Source: DASZHJ01 sp035263705
Lineage (GTDB): Bacteria; Pseudomonadota; Alphaproteobacteria; ATCC43930; CGMCC-115725
Direction of reading: 5' to 3'
Length of the DNA stretch: 17,131 nucleotides
Assembly: GCA_035263705.1 (NCBI GenBank)
Contig: DATFRA010000168.1
Coordinates: forward strand, 1 to 17,131
A model generated the notes under the pieces. That model was not told where the DNA came from, made no database searches, and saw nothing but the letters and a program-made list of their open reading frames with translations. The position numbers were made by a program, and so were the translations under genes. Positions 5,377 to 13,059 of the stretch are shown here, one piece after another (the first letter of the stretch is position 1; each line of letters opens with the position of its first letter).

Positions 5377-6720
5377 CTACGCCAGGACGACGAGGTCGAT
5401 CGGCTCCGGCAAGCCGCCGACCAGCCGCTGGGGCCGTTTCTCCATCTGATGCGAGGCGCGATAGCCCTGGACCAAGGCGCGCTCCAGGGTCTCCGCCGTC
5501 GCGAGCCCGCGGGTGCCCTCGAGCTTGTTGTGCTTCTCGAGCTTTGCCGCGAGGTTCACGGTGTCGCCGATCACGGTGTACTCGAGCCGCCGCTCGTCGC
5601 CGACCGCACCGAACACGATGCGGCCGACCGCAACGCCCGCGTTGATCGCTAGCGGCGGCTCGCCACGACCCTCGCGCTCCGCTTGCCAGCGGCTGGCTTC
5701 CGCCATCACCGCGTCGATGGCTTCCAGCGCGTCGGCGGCGTAGCGGTCCGAGCGCTTGGCCGCGCCAAAGGTCGCGAGGATGCCGTCGCCCAGGAACTTG
5801 TCGATGACACCGCTGTGCCGCTGGATCAGCGGCACCACCCGCGCCTGATACTCGGTCAAAAGCGCCATCAGCGCCGAGGGCTCGAGCGCGGCGCCGAGCC
5901 GCGTGAAGCCGCGAATATCCAGGAACAGGATCGCGGCGTCGCGCGCCTTGCCTTCCCCGGCTTGGAGCGGCTGGTCGGCAGTTCGGATACGCTTCGCGAC
6001 ATTCGGATCGAAGAAGCGCGCGAGATCGCGGGCGGCGGCGCCGTCGACCGCCGCGCGCACCAGGAGCCGGCGCGCCCGCGTGATCGCCAGCGCCAGCACG
6101 CCGGTCACCACCAGGATCACCAGCACCTTCTCGACCTCGGCACCGATGAGAATTCGATTGCCCGTCATGTATCCCACGAAGTCGCGCATCACGACCGCTC
6201 CTGGAGTGGTCACGACCGCGTAGGCAACGAGGCATGCCCAGCCCGCCGCGGCCGCAAGCCCCGCGAGTACGACGTAGCGCACCTCGAAGCGCAACGCGCG
6301 CAGCGCGATGAAGATGAAGACGGAGAGGAGCGTCGGCACCTTGAGATAGAAAGCGGGCGGCTGGCCGTATTGGACGTGGAAACCCCAGATCAACGCCATC
6401 AGCAGGCCCAGATCGATGAACACGCCGCACGACAGCAGCAACGTGCCGAGGACGCGGGCATAGGCGAACCCCAGGCGGATCAGGGTCGCGACGGCATAGG
6501 TGCCGAGCACCCACGGAAGCGGCTCGAAGTGCGGCCCGGCCAGCATGGTCGCTTGCGGCGCCAGGCCATAGAGCAGCCCGAAGGCGGTAACGATCGCGAG
6601 CTGCACCCAGGCGATCAGGATCTCCGCCTGCGCCTGATCCGCGCGGATCGCCTGCCGCGTCCGCTCCGGCAGCTGCTCGAGCACGCGGCCCGAGCGCAGG
6701 AAATTCAGTCGAACATCCAC
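5377..6720 (-). CDS. Membrane-bound class III adenylate/guanylate cyclase
   Basis: A 447-residue protein with six predicted N-terminal membrane helices (about 33-53, 68-86, 89-113, 131-143, 149-170, 199-216) and a cytoplasmic cyclase homology domain (about 255-447). The metal-binding aspartates are Asp268 (FLDIRGF) and Asp312 (FLGDG), the substrate-contact Lys is Lys308 (IDKFLG), and the purine-contact Asp is Asp386 with Asn389 (VIGDTVN). The transition-state Arg position (NLAAR in most members) is Lys393 (NLAAK). I recall the same Lys in rhizobial relatives, so activity is not excluded. The product should be cAMP, less likely cGMP. The start is GTG at 6720. It lies downstream of the MBL gene on the same strand, separated by an inverted repeat pair, and close to a CRP-like palindrome at 7786-7801. 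Confidence 0.93.
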   Translation of the reverse strand: MDVRLNFLRSGRVLEQLPERTRQAIRADQAQAEILIAWVQLAIVTAFGLLYGLAPQATMLAGPHFEPLPWVLGTYAVATLIRLGFAYARVLGTLLLSCGVFIDLGLLMALIWGFHVQYGQPPAFYLKVPTLLSVFIFIALRALRFEVRYVVLAGLAAAAGWACLVAYAVVTTPGAVVMRDFVGYMTGNRILIGAEVEKVLVILVVTGVLALAITRARRLLVRAAVDGAAARDLARFFDPNVAKRIRTADQPLQAGEGKARDAAILFLDIRGFTRLGAALEPSALMALLTEYQARVVPLIQRHSGVIDKFLGDGILATFGAAKRSDRYAADALEAIDAVMAEASRWQAEREGRGEPPLAINAGVAVGRIVFGAVGDERRLEYTVIGDTVNLAAKLEKHNKLEGTRGLATAETLERALVQGYRASHQMEKRPQRLVGGLPEPIDLVVLA

Positions 6721-6744
6721 GGCCTCACGCCAACCACAGCATCG

Positions 6745-6860
6745 TGCGTCCTTCGACTCGTCCGCTGCGCGGACGGCTCATGATGAAGGGCATTCTTGCG
6801 ATCCGCTCAATTCACTTCATCCTGAGCCGCGATGCGGAGCATCGCGAGTCGAAGGACGCA
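6745..6860. repeat. Inverted pair of intergenic palindromic repeats
   Basis: TGCGTCCTTCGACTCG (6745-6760) is exactly reversed and complemented at 6845-6860. The inner parts also correspond: GGCTCATGATGAAG near 6775-6788 against CTTCATCCTGAGCC near 6815-6828. Each arm ends with a small GC-rich hairpin (TCCGCTGCGCGGA; GCGATGCGGAGCATCGC). The whole fills the gap between the MBL and cyclase genes and could fold into one long structure in RNA. It resembles the GTCCTTCGA...TCAGGATGA repeats scattered through many alphaproteobacterial genomes. Confidence 0.75.
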
Positions 6861-6864
6861 AGGG

Positions 6865-7701
6865 CTACGGCCGGAGCACCATGCCTTCGCGGGCGACGAC
6901 GGCGCCTGGAAACGTCTTCTTCGATTCTGCCGCGATCCCGTCCATGGTGTCGTCGTCGTGGCCGGGGTCGTGGTGGAAGATCGCGAGCGTCTTGACGCCC
7001 GCGGCCTTGGCGAGCTTCACGCCCTCCTGCCAGGTCGAGTGGCCCCAGTTGACGTGCGACGGGTATTCGGCGTCGGTGTAGGTGCTGTCGTAGATCATCA
7101 CGTCCGCGCGGTCGCACAGACCGAGGATGTTGCGGTCGAGCTCGCCCGGCCGGTGCTCCGTGTCGGTGATGTAGGCGATCACCTTGCCGTGGCACTCGAA
7201 GCGATACCCGGTGGCGCCATTGGGATGATTGAGCGGCGCGGTCTTGAGCGCGAAGCCGTCGCCCGGCTTCAGCGTCGTGCCGCAGGGAAAATCCGTGTAG
7301 TCGATGCGCGCCTGCAGGATGTCGAGCGGCACCGGGAAGAGCGGCGCCTGCATCATCTCGGAGAGCACGCCCTTGAGCGTGTTCCGGGGCAGCAGGTGCC
7401 CCGACCAGAAGCGCAGGCGGCTCGCCGGCAGGAATGCGGGACGGAAGAACGGCAGGCCGCAGACGTGATCGACATGCGTATGGCTGAAGAACAGGTCGGC
7501 ATCGACCGCGCCATTGTTGGCCAGCAGCGCCTCGCCGAGGAGCCGCAGCCCCGTGCCGGCGTCGAAGATGAAGACGCGCTTGCCCGCCCTGACCTCGACG
7601 CACGAGGTATTGCCGCCATAGCGGACGGTGTCGGGTCCGGGGCAGGCGATGCTGCCGCGCACGCCCCAGAAGCGGATGACGGTCTCCGATCCTCCCGCCA
7701 C
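6865..7701 (-). CDS. MBL-fold metallo-hydrolase (cyclic phosphodiesterase-like)
   Basis: A 278-residue metallo-beta-lactamase fold enzyme. The zinc motif HTHVDH is at 74-79; further likely ligands are His159 (LNHPNG), Asp180 (ITDTEH) and His244 (FHHD), with a GHST stretch at 220-223. The start RFWGVRGSIACPGPDTVRYG and GGNTSCVEV are typical of the COG1235 / phosphoribosyl-cyclic-phosphodiesterase-like group, whose members mostly cleave phosphodiesters. The next gene on the strand is an adenylate cyclase and class II cAMP phosphodiesterases share this fold, so turnover of a cyclic nucleotide is an attractive but unproven role. The start is GTG at 7701 with a GGGGTAGG-like ribosome binding site. 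The upstream gap holds a perfect CRP-like palindrome. Confidence 0.9.
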   Translation of the reverse strand: MAGGSETVIRFWGVRGSIACPGPDTVRYGGNTSCVEVRAGKRVFIFDAGTGLRLLGEALLANNGAVDADLFFSHTHVDHVCGLPFFRPAFLPASRLRFWSGHLLPRNTLKGVLSEMMQAPLFPVPLDILQARIDYTDFPCGTTLKPGDGFALKTAPLNHPNGATGYRFECHGKVIAYITDTEHRPGELDRNILGLCDRADVMIYDSTYTDAEYPSHVNWGHSTWQEGVKLAKAAGVKTLAIFHHDPGHDDDTMDGIAAESKKTFPGAVVAREGMVLRP

Positions 7702-7785
7702 GGACCTACCCCTAGACCCCTACGATTCCGGCCCATCTACGTAGACGCCGCTTTCAGCCGCGTCGAGGCAAAAATCAGCATCGGG

Positions 7786-7801
7786 TGTGACCTAGGTCAC
7801 A
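7786..7801. promoter_or_regulatory. Perfect CRP/FNR-type palindrome
   Basis: TGTGACCTAGGTCACA is a perfect 16-bp palindrome and matches the CRP consensus TGTGA-N6-TCACA at every defined base. It lies almost midway between the divergent starts at 7701 (MBL hydrolase) and 7884 (alpha/beta hydrolase). For the plus-strand gene, a TATTTT box at 7842-7847 would put transcription start near 7855, about 61 nt from the palindrome centre, the class I CRP spacing. No crp-like gene is in the window, so the regulator is inferred. Confidence 0.65.
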
Positions 7802-7883
7802 TTTCGTTAAGGGCCGATTAATGGCGCGACGACTTTAGCGGTATTTTCTGGTTCATCCGTAGGGATAGCGGGGGCACAGGGAG

Positions 7884-8720
7884 ATGCCATACCAGCCGAT
7901 AGAGGTCAGGACGCCCGACGGGCTCTCGATATCGGCCCAGGGATGGGGCAACCCGGCGGGGCCCGAGATCCTGTTCATCCATGGCTTCTTGCAGAGCCAC
8001 CTCTCGTGGGCGCGCCAGACCGAGAGCGAGCTCGCCCGCGAGTTCCGCATGGTGACTTACGACCTCCGCGGCCACGGCGATTCGGAGAAGCCGCTCGAGC
8101 GAGAGCGCTACAGGAACGGCAAGGCCTGGGCCGACGAGCTCGCGGCGGTGATCGCTGCCGCGGGCCTCGGCCGGCCGGTCCTGGTCGGCTGGTCCTATGC
8201 CGGCCGCGTCATCGCGGATTATCTCGAAGCCCACGGCGCCATGGGTCTTGCCGGTATCGACTTCGTCAATGCGCGCACGAAATCCGATCCGCGCTTCGCG
8301 GGGAAATTCTCGTCGATCCATTTCGCCGAGCTCATGGCCGAGGACCTGGCGACGCGCATCGCCGCGACGCGCACCTTCCTCCATGCCTGTTTCTCGCGGC
8401 AGCCCACCCAAGACGAATTCGAGACCATGCTCGCCTTCAACATGATGGTGCCGCGCGATGTGCGCGCGGCGATGACCGGTCGCGAGTTCGACGCCGATGC
8501 CCTCTTCCGGCGGCTTGCAATTCCGGTGCTGGTGACCTTCGGCGTCGAGGACCAGATCCTGACCCTCGAGGGCGCCCGCCATGTCGCCGGCTTGATCCCC
8601 GGCGCCCGTCTCTCCCTTTACGATGGCGTCGGGCACGCGCCCTTCTGGGAGGACACGCGCCGGTTCAACCGCGAGCTCGCGGCATTCGTCCGGGCAGCGC
8701 ACCGCAGGGGATTGGAGTAG
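7884..8720 (+). CDS. Alpha/beta hydrolase
   Basis: A 278-residue alpha/beta hydrolase fold enzyme. The catalytic triad is visible as Ser104 (GWSYAG), Asp223 (GVEDQ) and His251 (GVGHAPFWED), and the oxyanion stretch HGF is at 33-35. The segment YDLRGHGDSEKP (59-70) is typical of the esterase/haloperoxidase-like group. A cap domain lies between about 130 and 200. There is no signal peptide, so it should be cytoplasmic. Substrates in this group are too varied to name one. The ATG at 7884 follows CAGGGAG. It is transcribed divergently from the MBL gene with the CRP-like palindrome in between, and converges on the MFS gene at its 3' end. Confidence 0.9.
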   Translation: MPYQPIEVRTPDGLSISAQGWGNPAGPEILFIHGFLQSHLSWARQTESELAREFRMVTYDLRGHGDSEKPLERERYRNGKAWADELAAVIAAAGLGRPVLVGWSYAGRVIADYLEAHGAMGLAGIDFVNARTKSDPRFAGKFSSIHFAELMAEDLATRIAATRTFLHACFSRQPTQDEFETMLAFNMMVPRDVRAAMTGREFDADALFRRLAIPVLVTFGVEDQILTLEGARHVAGLIPGARLSLYDGVGHAPFWEDTRRFNRELAAFVRAAHRRGLE

Positions 8721-8765
8721 GGCGCTTCGCCTGCCGCGCCGCTGCGTCTGTTGGTCGCGGAAGCC

Positions 8766-8787
8766 CCGGCGCCGTTCAGTGCGCCGG
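8766..8787. terminator. Possible shared hairpin between convergent genes
   Basis: CCGGCGC (8766-8772) pairs perfectly with GCGCCGG (8781-8787) across an 8-nt loop. It overlaps the MFS stop codon (8776-8778) and lies 46 nt after the alpha/beta hydrolase stop. No T-run follows on either strand, so it is weak as an intrinsic terminator. Confidence 0.3.
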
Positions 8788-10152
8788 TTCCAAGGGTTCT
8801 TCGCGATCGGGCATCCGCGGCGGTGCTGCAGCCAGTGCCTGCAGCAGGATCCGTCGCGGTATGAACCGGTCGTCGTTCACCAGGAAGCTGAATGTGAAGC
8901 CGATCCCGAGCACCAGGATCCCGAGCAGGAACGAATAAGCGATGGCGCGATCCGGATAATTGTCCTTGAGGCTCGCAACCATCAGAGGTCCGAGAATCCC
9001 GGCGGCCGACCAGGCCGTGAGGATGACGCCGTATATCCCCGACGTACGCTTCGCTCCATAAACGTCGGTCACCATGGACGGCATGATCGCGAAGCCGCCG
9101 CCAAAGCAGCTCAGCACATAACACACCATGATCGCGAAGAGCCACGGGTTGTGCTCCGTCATCAGAATTCCGAACACGACCATCTGAGATGCGAACAGGA
9201 GCCGAAAGGTATTGATGCGGCCGAGCCGCTCAGACACAGCGCTCCAGACGATGCGCCCCACGCCGTTGAACAGCGAGCTGACGGCGATCAGGCTGGCGCC
9301 ATAGCCGGCCAGCACGGAGCGCTCCAAGTCTGGTTGGCCGAGCTTCCAGATATCCTGGTAAAGCGGCGACAGGAAGCTGATGATCGAAATGCCGGCGGTG
9401 ATGTTGAGAAAGAAGATGAACCACATGAATGCGTACTGACCGGCCAGGAGGTATTCCCGGAGCGGTGGGTCTGCCTGTTCCTCGGCGGCGGCGTAAGGGC
9501 CGGCCGAGCGCGTCTCTTTCGACGTCGACGGAACAAAGCCGGTGGGGAGATAGCCGGCCGGCGGATTCCGCAACATCGCCGCTGACCCAAAAGCGATCGT
9601 GCCGAGGATGGCGCCCAGGGCTACGAACACACGGACCAGATCACCATCGAGCAGGTGCATCAGGATCGGCGCAAGCACGACGCTGAGCATGAAGGCGCCG
9701 AGTCCGAATCCCATGGCGACGATGCCGGTCAGCAGGGCTCTCCGGTCGGGAAACCACTTGGTGACGGTCGTCATCGGTGTAACGTAGCCCAGACCGATGC
9801 CGAACCCGCCGATGGCGCCGTAGCCGAGATAGAAAAGCATCAGGCTCTTCACCGCGAGCGCGACCGCGGCGAGCTCATAGCCGGCAGCGAAGAGAATGCT
9901 ACCGGCGACGGCCAGCTTGCGCGGTCCGATCCTGCCGAGGTTGACCCCACCCCAAGCGGCCGACAGACCGAGGCAGCAGATGTTCAGGCTGAAGGCCCAG
10001 GATGTATCGGTGTTGCTCCAGCGAAACTGCTCGACCAGCAGCGGCTGGAAGTAGCTCCAGGCATAAACGGTGCCCAGACAGAGCTGCAGCACCGTGCACG
10101 CGGTCGCGATCACCCATCGGTTGGGCACGCTTTCCCGAGTGCGCACGCTCAC
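8776..10152 (-). CDS. OFA-type MFS transporter
   Basis: A 458-residue major facilitator with about 12 membrane helices. The N-terminal RWVIATACTVLQLCLGTVYA and WSYFQPLL stretch, TPMTTVTKWFPDRRALLTG and the second-half FFLNITAGI resemble the oxalate/formate antiporter (OFA) group, whose members exchange or import small carboxylates. A hydrophilic central loop lies at about residues 207-237. I place the start at GTG 10152, because it overlaps the upstream stop as GTGA and a GAGAGGC ribosome binding site precedes it. A longer open frame to 10281 would run 130 nt into the upstream gene with a non-membrane, Arg-rich extension. It is the last gene of a coupled operon with a substrate-binding protein and a HAMP-ended receptor, so its substrate may be the ligand they sense. 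Confidence 0.9.
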   Translation of the reverse strand: MSVRTRESVPNRWVIATACTVLQLCLGTVYAWSYFQPLLVEQFRWSNTDTSWAFSLNICCLGLSAAWGGVNLGRIGPRKLAVAGSILFAAGYELAAVALAVKSLMLFYLGYGAIGGFGIGLGYVTPMTTVTKWFPDRRALLTGIVAMGFGLGAFMLSVVLAPILMHLLDGDLVRVFVALGAILGTIAFGSAAMLRNPPAGYLPTGFVPSTSKETRSAGPYAAAEEQADPPLREYLLAGQYAFMWFIFFLNITAGISIISFLSPLYQDIWKLGQPDLERSVLAGYGASLIAVSSLFNGVGRIVWSAVSERLGRINTFRLLFASQMVVFGILMTEHNPWLFAIMVCYVLSCFGGGFAIMPSMVTDVYGAKRTSGIYGVILTAWSAAGILGPLMVASLKDNYPDRAIAYSFLLGILVLGIGFTFSFLVNDDRFIPRRILLQALAAAPPRMPDREEPLEPAH

Positions 10153-10865
10153 GCCTCTCGGCCGGTGGCCCTGCGGATCAATCGACCGAGCTCGCCGACT
10201 TCGTCGATGCGCTCGAGCAGCCGCTTGAGCTGCGAGGCATGCGGGGGCGAAACGCGCTTCTCGCTGGACAAGGAATGCCAAGCGTAGTTGCTGAGGTGAT
10301 CAAGGGGCCGGGATACCTGGTACATCAGCCCGTAAGACAACAGTACGCTCGCGACGAAGATAATCGTGAGAAGATAGACCGCATTGCCAATGGCCGTCTG
10401 GACCTGCAAAGCGATGTAGCCCTTGTCCACGCCGACATGCACGCTGCCGCCCGCGCCGGCGACTATTGGCGCCGTCAATTCCGAGAAGTTTCCAAGGCCG
10501 GCGAGCGCGCGGTCATAGACCTCCTTCCCATCCCTGTAGTCGGCAGCGATCTCGTCGGGCACGCCGGGCACGAAGGTATGCGCGACGATCGCACCCTTCG
10601 GATCGACGACGAAGACATAGGAGATGCCGGGGATCTCGACATACTGGTCGATGATGGATTGGAGAGCGGAATAGTTTTGACCGACGATCAGGTCAATGTT
10701 CGAGTTGGCAATGGCGCGCGCGATCGCCCGGCTGCTCTTCTGGAAGTCGTCGGTCAGCTGCCGGTCGACGGTGTATACGTAGAGCGCGGAGGTGGAGACC
10801 ACGATGAGCCCCATGAGGGCGAACATGCCGAACAGGGTCTTCTGATAGAATCGAGCGATTCTCAT
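10149..10865 (-). CDS. Membrane receptor with periplasmic sensor and C-terminal HAMP, no output domain
   Basis: A 238-residue protein: membrane helix 1 at about 10-32, a periplasmic Cache-like domain at 33-160 (YVFVVDPKGAIVAHTF and VHVGVDKG are PAS/Cache-type strands), helix 2 at 161-182, and a HAMP segment at 183-232 (SRPLDHLSNYAWHSL, then DEVGELGRLI). It stops six residues later, where kinases, cyclases or chemoreceptors would carry an output domain. The stop overlaps the MFS start as GTGA and the start ATG (10865) overlaps the stop of the binding protein as ATGA. The short form is therefore built into the operon rather than being an obvious truncation. It may pass a signal to the MFS protein or to a separate kinase. 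The frame could be extended to 10886, but the overlap and a charged start favour 10865. Confidence 0.8.
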   Translation of the reverse strand: MRIARFYQKTLFGMFALMGLIVVSTSALYVYTVDRQLTDDFQKSSRAIARAIANSNIDLIVGQNYSALQSIIDQYVEIPGISYVFVVDPKGAIVAHTFVPGVPDEIAADYRDGKEVYDRALAGLGNFSELTAPIVAGAGGSVHVGVDKGYIALQVQTAIGNAVYLLTIIFVASVLLSYGLMYQVSRPLDHLSNYAWHSLSSEKRVSPPHASQLKRLLERIDEVGELGRLIRRATGREA

Positions 10866-12181
10866 TGCTTCACCCACGCCTCCCACTCGCTGTCGCGCAG
10901 CGGCACGAAATGGCCATCCTTGACCACGACATAGTAGACCTGGTCCGAGGCTTGGCGCCTCCCCATGGCGTCGCCGAAGGACAGCGGCTCTCCCGTCCCG
11001 AGATCGAAGGCGCCCATGGCCAGTGCCGTGCGCGTCAAATCGGCGCGTTGGGGATCGGGACCCATTCGTCTGAGGATCGCAACGAAGAGCTTGGCATCCA
11101 GATAACCCTCCAGGCTGACGAAGCTGTAAGGAAGCGGCTCGTATTTTCGATCCGCTGTCGATCCGTTGGGGTAGATCAATGATTCCGGCGGCATGATCGC
11201 GTCGCTATAGCGCTCCATCGCTTCGCGATACTCGCGCACCGCTGGGACAGATTCGTCGCTATGGCTCGGCACCACCTGGGAGCTCACAAGCCGAGAAGTG
11301 TAATTCTTGTTCGACTTCCGCTCGGCTGCGACCAGCAATCTGAGCATGGCCTCGCCGCCGACGAAGGAGATCGTCGCGACCGGACAGTCGATGGCTTTGT
11401 CGCGCATGTCGCGGACGAAACCGCCGCAGGCCGGATAGGTACCGACGCAGATGACCCCATCGGGACGCAGGCGCTCCATGATCGCGACCTGGCGGTCATA
11501 GCTCTGGTCAAAGGGCGAACCGCGCCGATAGGTTGCTTCGCCCGCGATCTCCAGCCCGTGCTTCGCCAGCCCATCGCGTATGCCGGCCCAGCCCGCCCGA
11601 CCATAGGCATCGGCTTGGTAGAAGACCGCTATGCGAGTTCGATGGGCAGCGATGAAGTGATCGACCAGCCCCTTCGTCTCCTGGTCATAGGAGGCGCGCA
11701 GATTGAAGGAAAGCTGGTCATAGGGCGGAATTCGGTTTGTGTCGGCCCCAGTGAAAGGGAAGAACAGCAGGAAATTCTGGGCCTGATGCATCCGCAGCAA
11801 CGGCAGCGTCCGATTCATGGTCGGCGTGCCGACATAACCGAACAGCGCGAAGACGTTGTCCTGGTCCATCAGCTTCAGCGTGTTGCGGATCGCGAGGTCA
11901 GGATCATACTGGTCGTCATAGGCCATGATCACGACTCGTCTGCCGTTGACGCCGCCGGCTTTGTTGATCGGAAGCAGGTAGGCCATGGCGCCACGATAGA
12001 GCTCGATGCTGAGCGCTCGCGCGCTCGCGGAAAAATCCGCGGACATGCCGAGGCGGATTTCTCGCGGTTGGCCGCCTTGCCCATCGGCACTATTAGCACT
12101 GCCGGCGGCTTCTTGCGCCCAAGCCGGACCACTGAGGTGTGCGGCAAGAAGCAACAGGGCCAGCGCGAAGATATGTCTCAA
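10862..12181 (-). CDS. Periplasmic substrate-binding protein (Peripla_BP_6, Leu/Ile/Val-type)
   Basis: A 439-residue periplasmic binding protein with a signal peptide (hydrophobic 4-16, cleavage after AWA at about residue 22). The type I binding fold is shown by IRLGMSADFSASARALSIEL (about 42-61), the INKAGGVNGRRV stretch, FALFGYVGTPTMNRTLPLLR, and AVFYQADAYGRAGWAGIRDG. These are standard for branched-chain amino acid/amide-type receptors. The apparent start is TTG at 12181, because no in-frame ATG or GTG lies upstream before the sequence loses sense, and the Shine-Dalgarno is poor. No permease or ATPase genes accompany it. The next genes are a Cache-HAMP receptor (ATGA overlap) and an MFS transporter, so it may serve signalling rather than ABC uptake. 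The ligand is unknown. Confidence 0.9.
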   Translation of the reverse strand: MRHIFALALLLLAAHLSGPAWAQEAAGSANSADGQGGQPREIRLGMSADFSASARALSIELYRGAMAYLLPINKAGGVNGRRVVIMAYDDQYDPDLAIRNTLKLMDQDNVFALFGYVGTPTMNRTLPLLRMHQAQNFLLFFPFTGADTNRIPPYDQLSFNLRASYDQETKGLVDHFIAAHRTRIAVFYQADAYGRAGWAGIRDGLAKHGLEIAGEATYRRGSPFDQSYDRQVAIMERLRPDGVICVGTYPACGGFVRDMRDKAIDCPVATISFVGGEAMLRLLVAAERKSNKNYTSRLVSSQVVPSHSDESVPAVREYREAMERYSDAIMPPESLIYPNGSTADRKYEPLPYSFVSLEGYLDAKLFVAILRRMGPDPQRADLTRTALAMGAFDLGTGEPLSFGDAMGRRQASDQVYYVVVKDGHFVPLRDSEWEAWVKQ

Positions 12182-12343
12182 ACGGAAGCTGATTTTGCCG
12201 GCCCCATCCGCCTGCTGGTGAGAAATCTCGCTCTCGCCGCAGCATAAAGGAGCACCACTAGAGCTTTCCAGTGAAAGCGTAGGCGGCGCTACCGGCCCTT
12301 CGCAGTGACACCGACGCCGCTGGTGCAGGTGTTGCCGCTCATC

Positions 12344-13033
12344 CTAGGGGACCAGCCGGTAGCCGCCGGGCTCCGTAACCAGGATTTCGGCCCGGGCGGG
12401 GTCGCGCTCGATCTTCTGGCGCAGGCGATAAACGTGGGTCTCGAGCGTATGCGTCGTGACGCCGGCGTTGTAGCCCCAGACCTCGTTCAAGAGCGCGTCG
12501 CGCCCGACGATGCGGTCGCCCGCGCGGTAGAGGTATTTGAGGATCGAGGTCTCCTTCTCAGTGAGCCGCACTTTCTTGCGCGTGGCGGCGTCCAGCAGGA
12601 GCTTGGCGCTCGGGCGGAAGGTATAGGGACCGATGGTGAAGACCGCGTCCTCGCTCTGCTCGTGCTGGCGGAGCTGGGCGCGGATGCGGGCCAGCAGCAC
12701 GTTCAGGCGGAACGGCTTGGTGATGTAGTCGTTGGCGCCGGCGTCGAGGCCGAGGATCGTGTCCGCCTCGCCGTCGGCGCCGGTCAGCATCAGGATCGGC
12801 GAGCGCACGTTGCCGCGCCGCATGAGCCGGCAGAGCTCGCGGCCGTCCATGTCGGGGAGCGCCACGTCCAAGAGGATCGCGTCGAAATAGCCTTGCTTCA
12901 CCTGCTCGAGCGCGATGTTGGCATTCTCGGCTTGCGCCACCTTGAACTCCTCGTGGAGCTCCAACTGCTCCGCGAGCGCCTGGCGCAGCGAGGGGTCGTC
13001 GTCCACGATCAAGATCTTTCGGCCAGCCGCCAT
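12344..13033 (-). CDS. cenR: OmpR-family response regulator, CenR-like
   Basis: A 229-residue two-component regulator. The receiver domain (about 5-120) has the acidic pocket DDD (11-13), the phospho-acceptor Asp56 (ILLDVALPDMDG), Thr84 (LMLTGADG) and Lys106 (YITKPF). The winged helix (about 130-229) includes LTEKETSILKYLYRAGDRIV and GVTTHTLETHVYRLRQKIE. SEDAVFTIGPYTFRPSAKLL and VTEPGGYRLVP closely resemble CenR, a cell-envelope regulator essential in Caulobacter, so I assign that symbol tentatively. The ATG at 13033 follows AGGAG at 7 nt; the frame is open further upstream, but that overlaps the preceding hydrolase in another frame. No histidine kinase is adjacent. It begins 26 nt after the hydrolase stop and may be co-transcribed with the pterin-like cluster. 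Confidence 0.9.
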   Translation of the reverse strand: MAAGRKILIVDDDPSLRQALAEQLELHEEFKVAQAENANIALEQVKQGYFDAILLDVALPDMDGRELCRLMRRGNVRSPILMLTGADGEADTILGLDAGANDYITKPFRLNVLLARIRAQLRQHEQSEDAVFTIGPYTFRPSAKLLLDAATRKKVRLTEKETSILKYLYRAGDRIVGRDALLNEVWGYNAGVTTHTLETHVYRLRQKIERDPARAEILVTEPGGYRLVP

Positions 13034-13059
13034 CCGGAACTCCTGCAGGTCCGCTTTTC

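Noticed and set aside
5683..6783. Long plus-strand open frame opposite the adenylate cyclase
   Set aside because: It reads as charged low-complexity sequence with no family features, while the minus strand encodes a clear cyclase. High GC leaves long antisense frames open.
8776..10281. Longer N-terminus for the MFS transporter
   Set aside because: The extra 43 residues are Arg/Ala-rich, non-membrane and overlap the receptor gene by 130 nt; GTG 10152 gives a GTGA junction.
12182..12343. Possible terminator or promoter between the response regulator and the binding-protein gene
   Set aside because: Only weak pairings (CTTTC/GAAAG, GCGGCG/CGCCGC with a large loop) and a TATGCT box without a -35; not enough to call.
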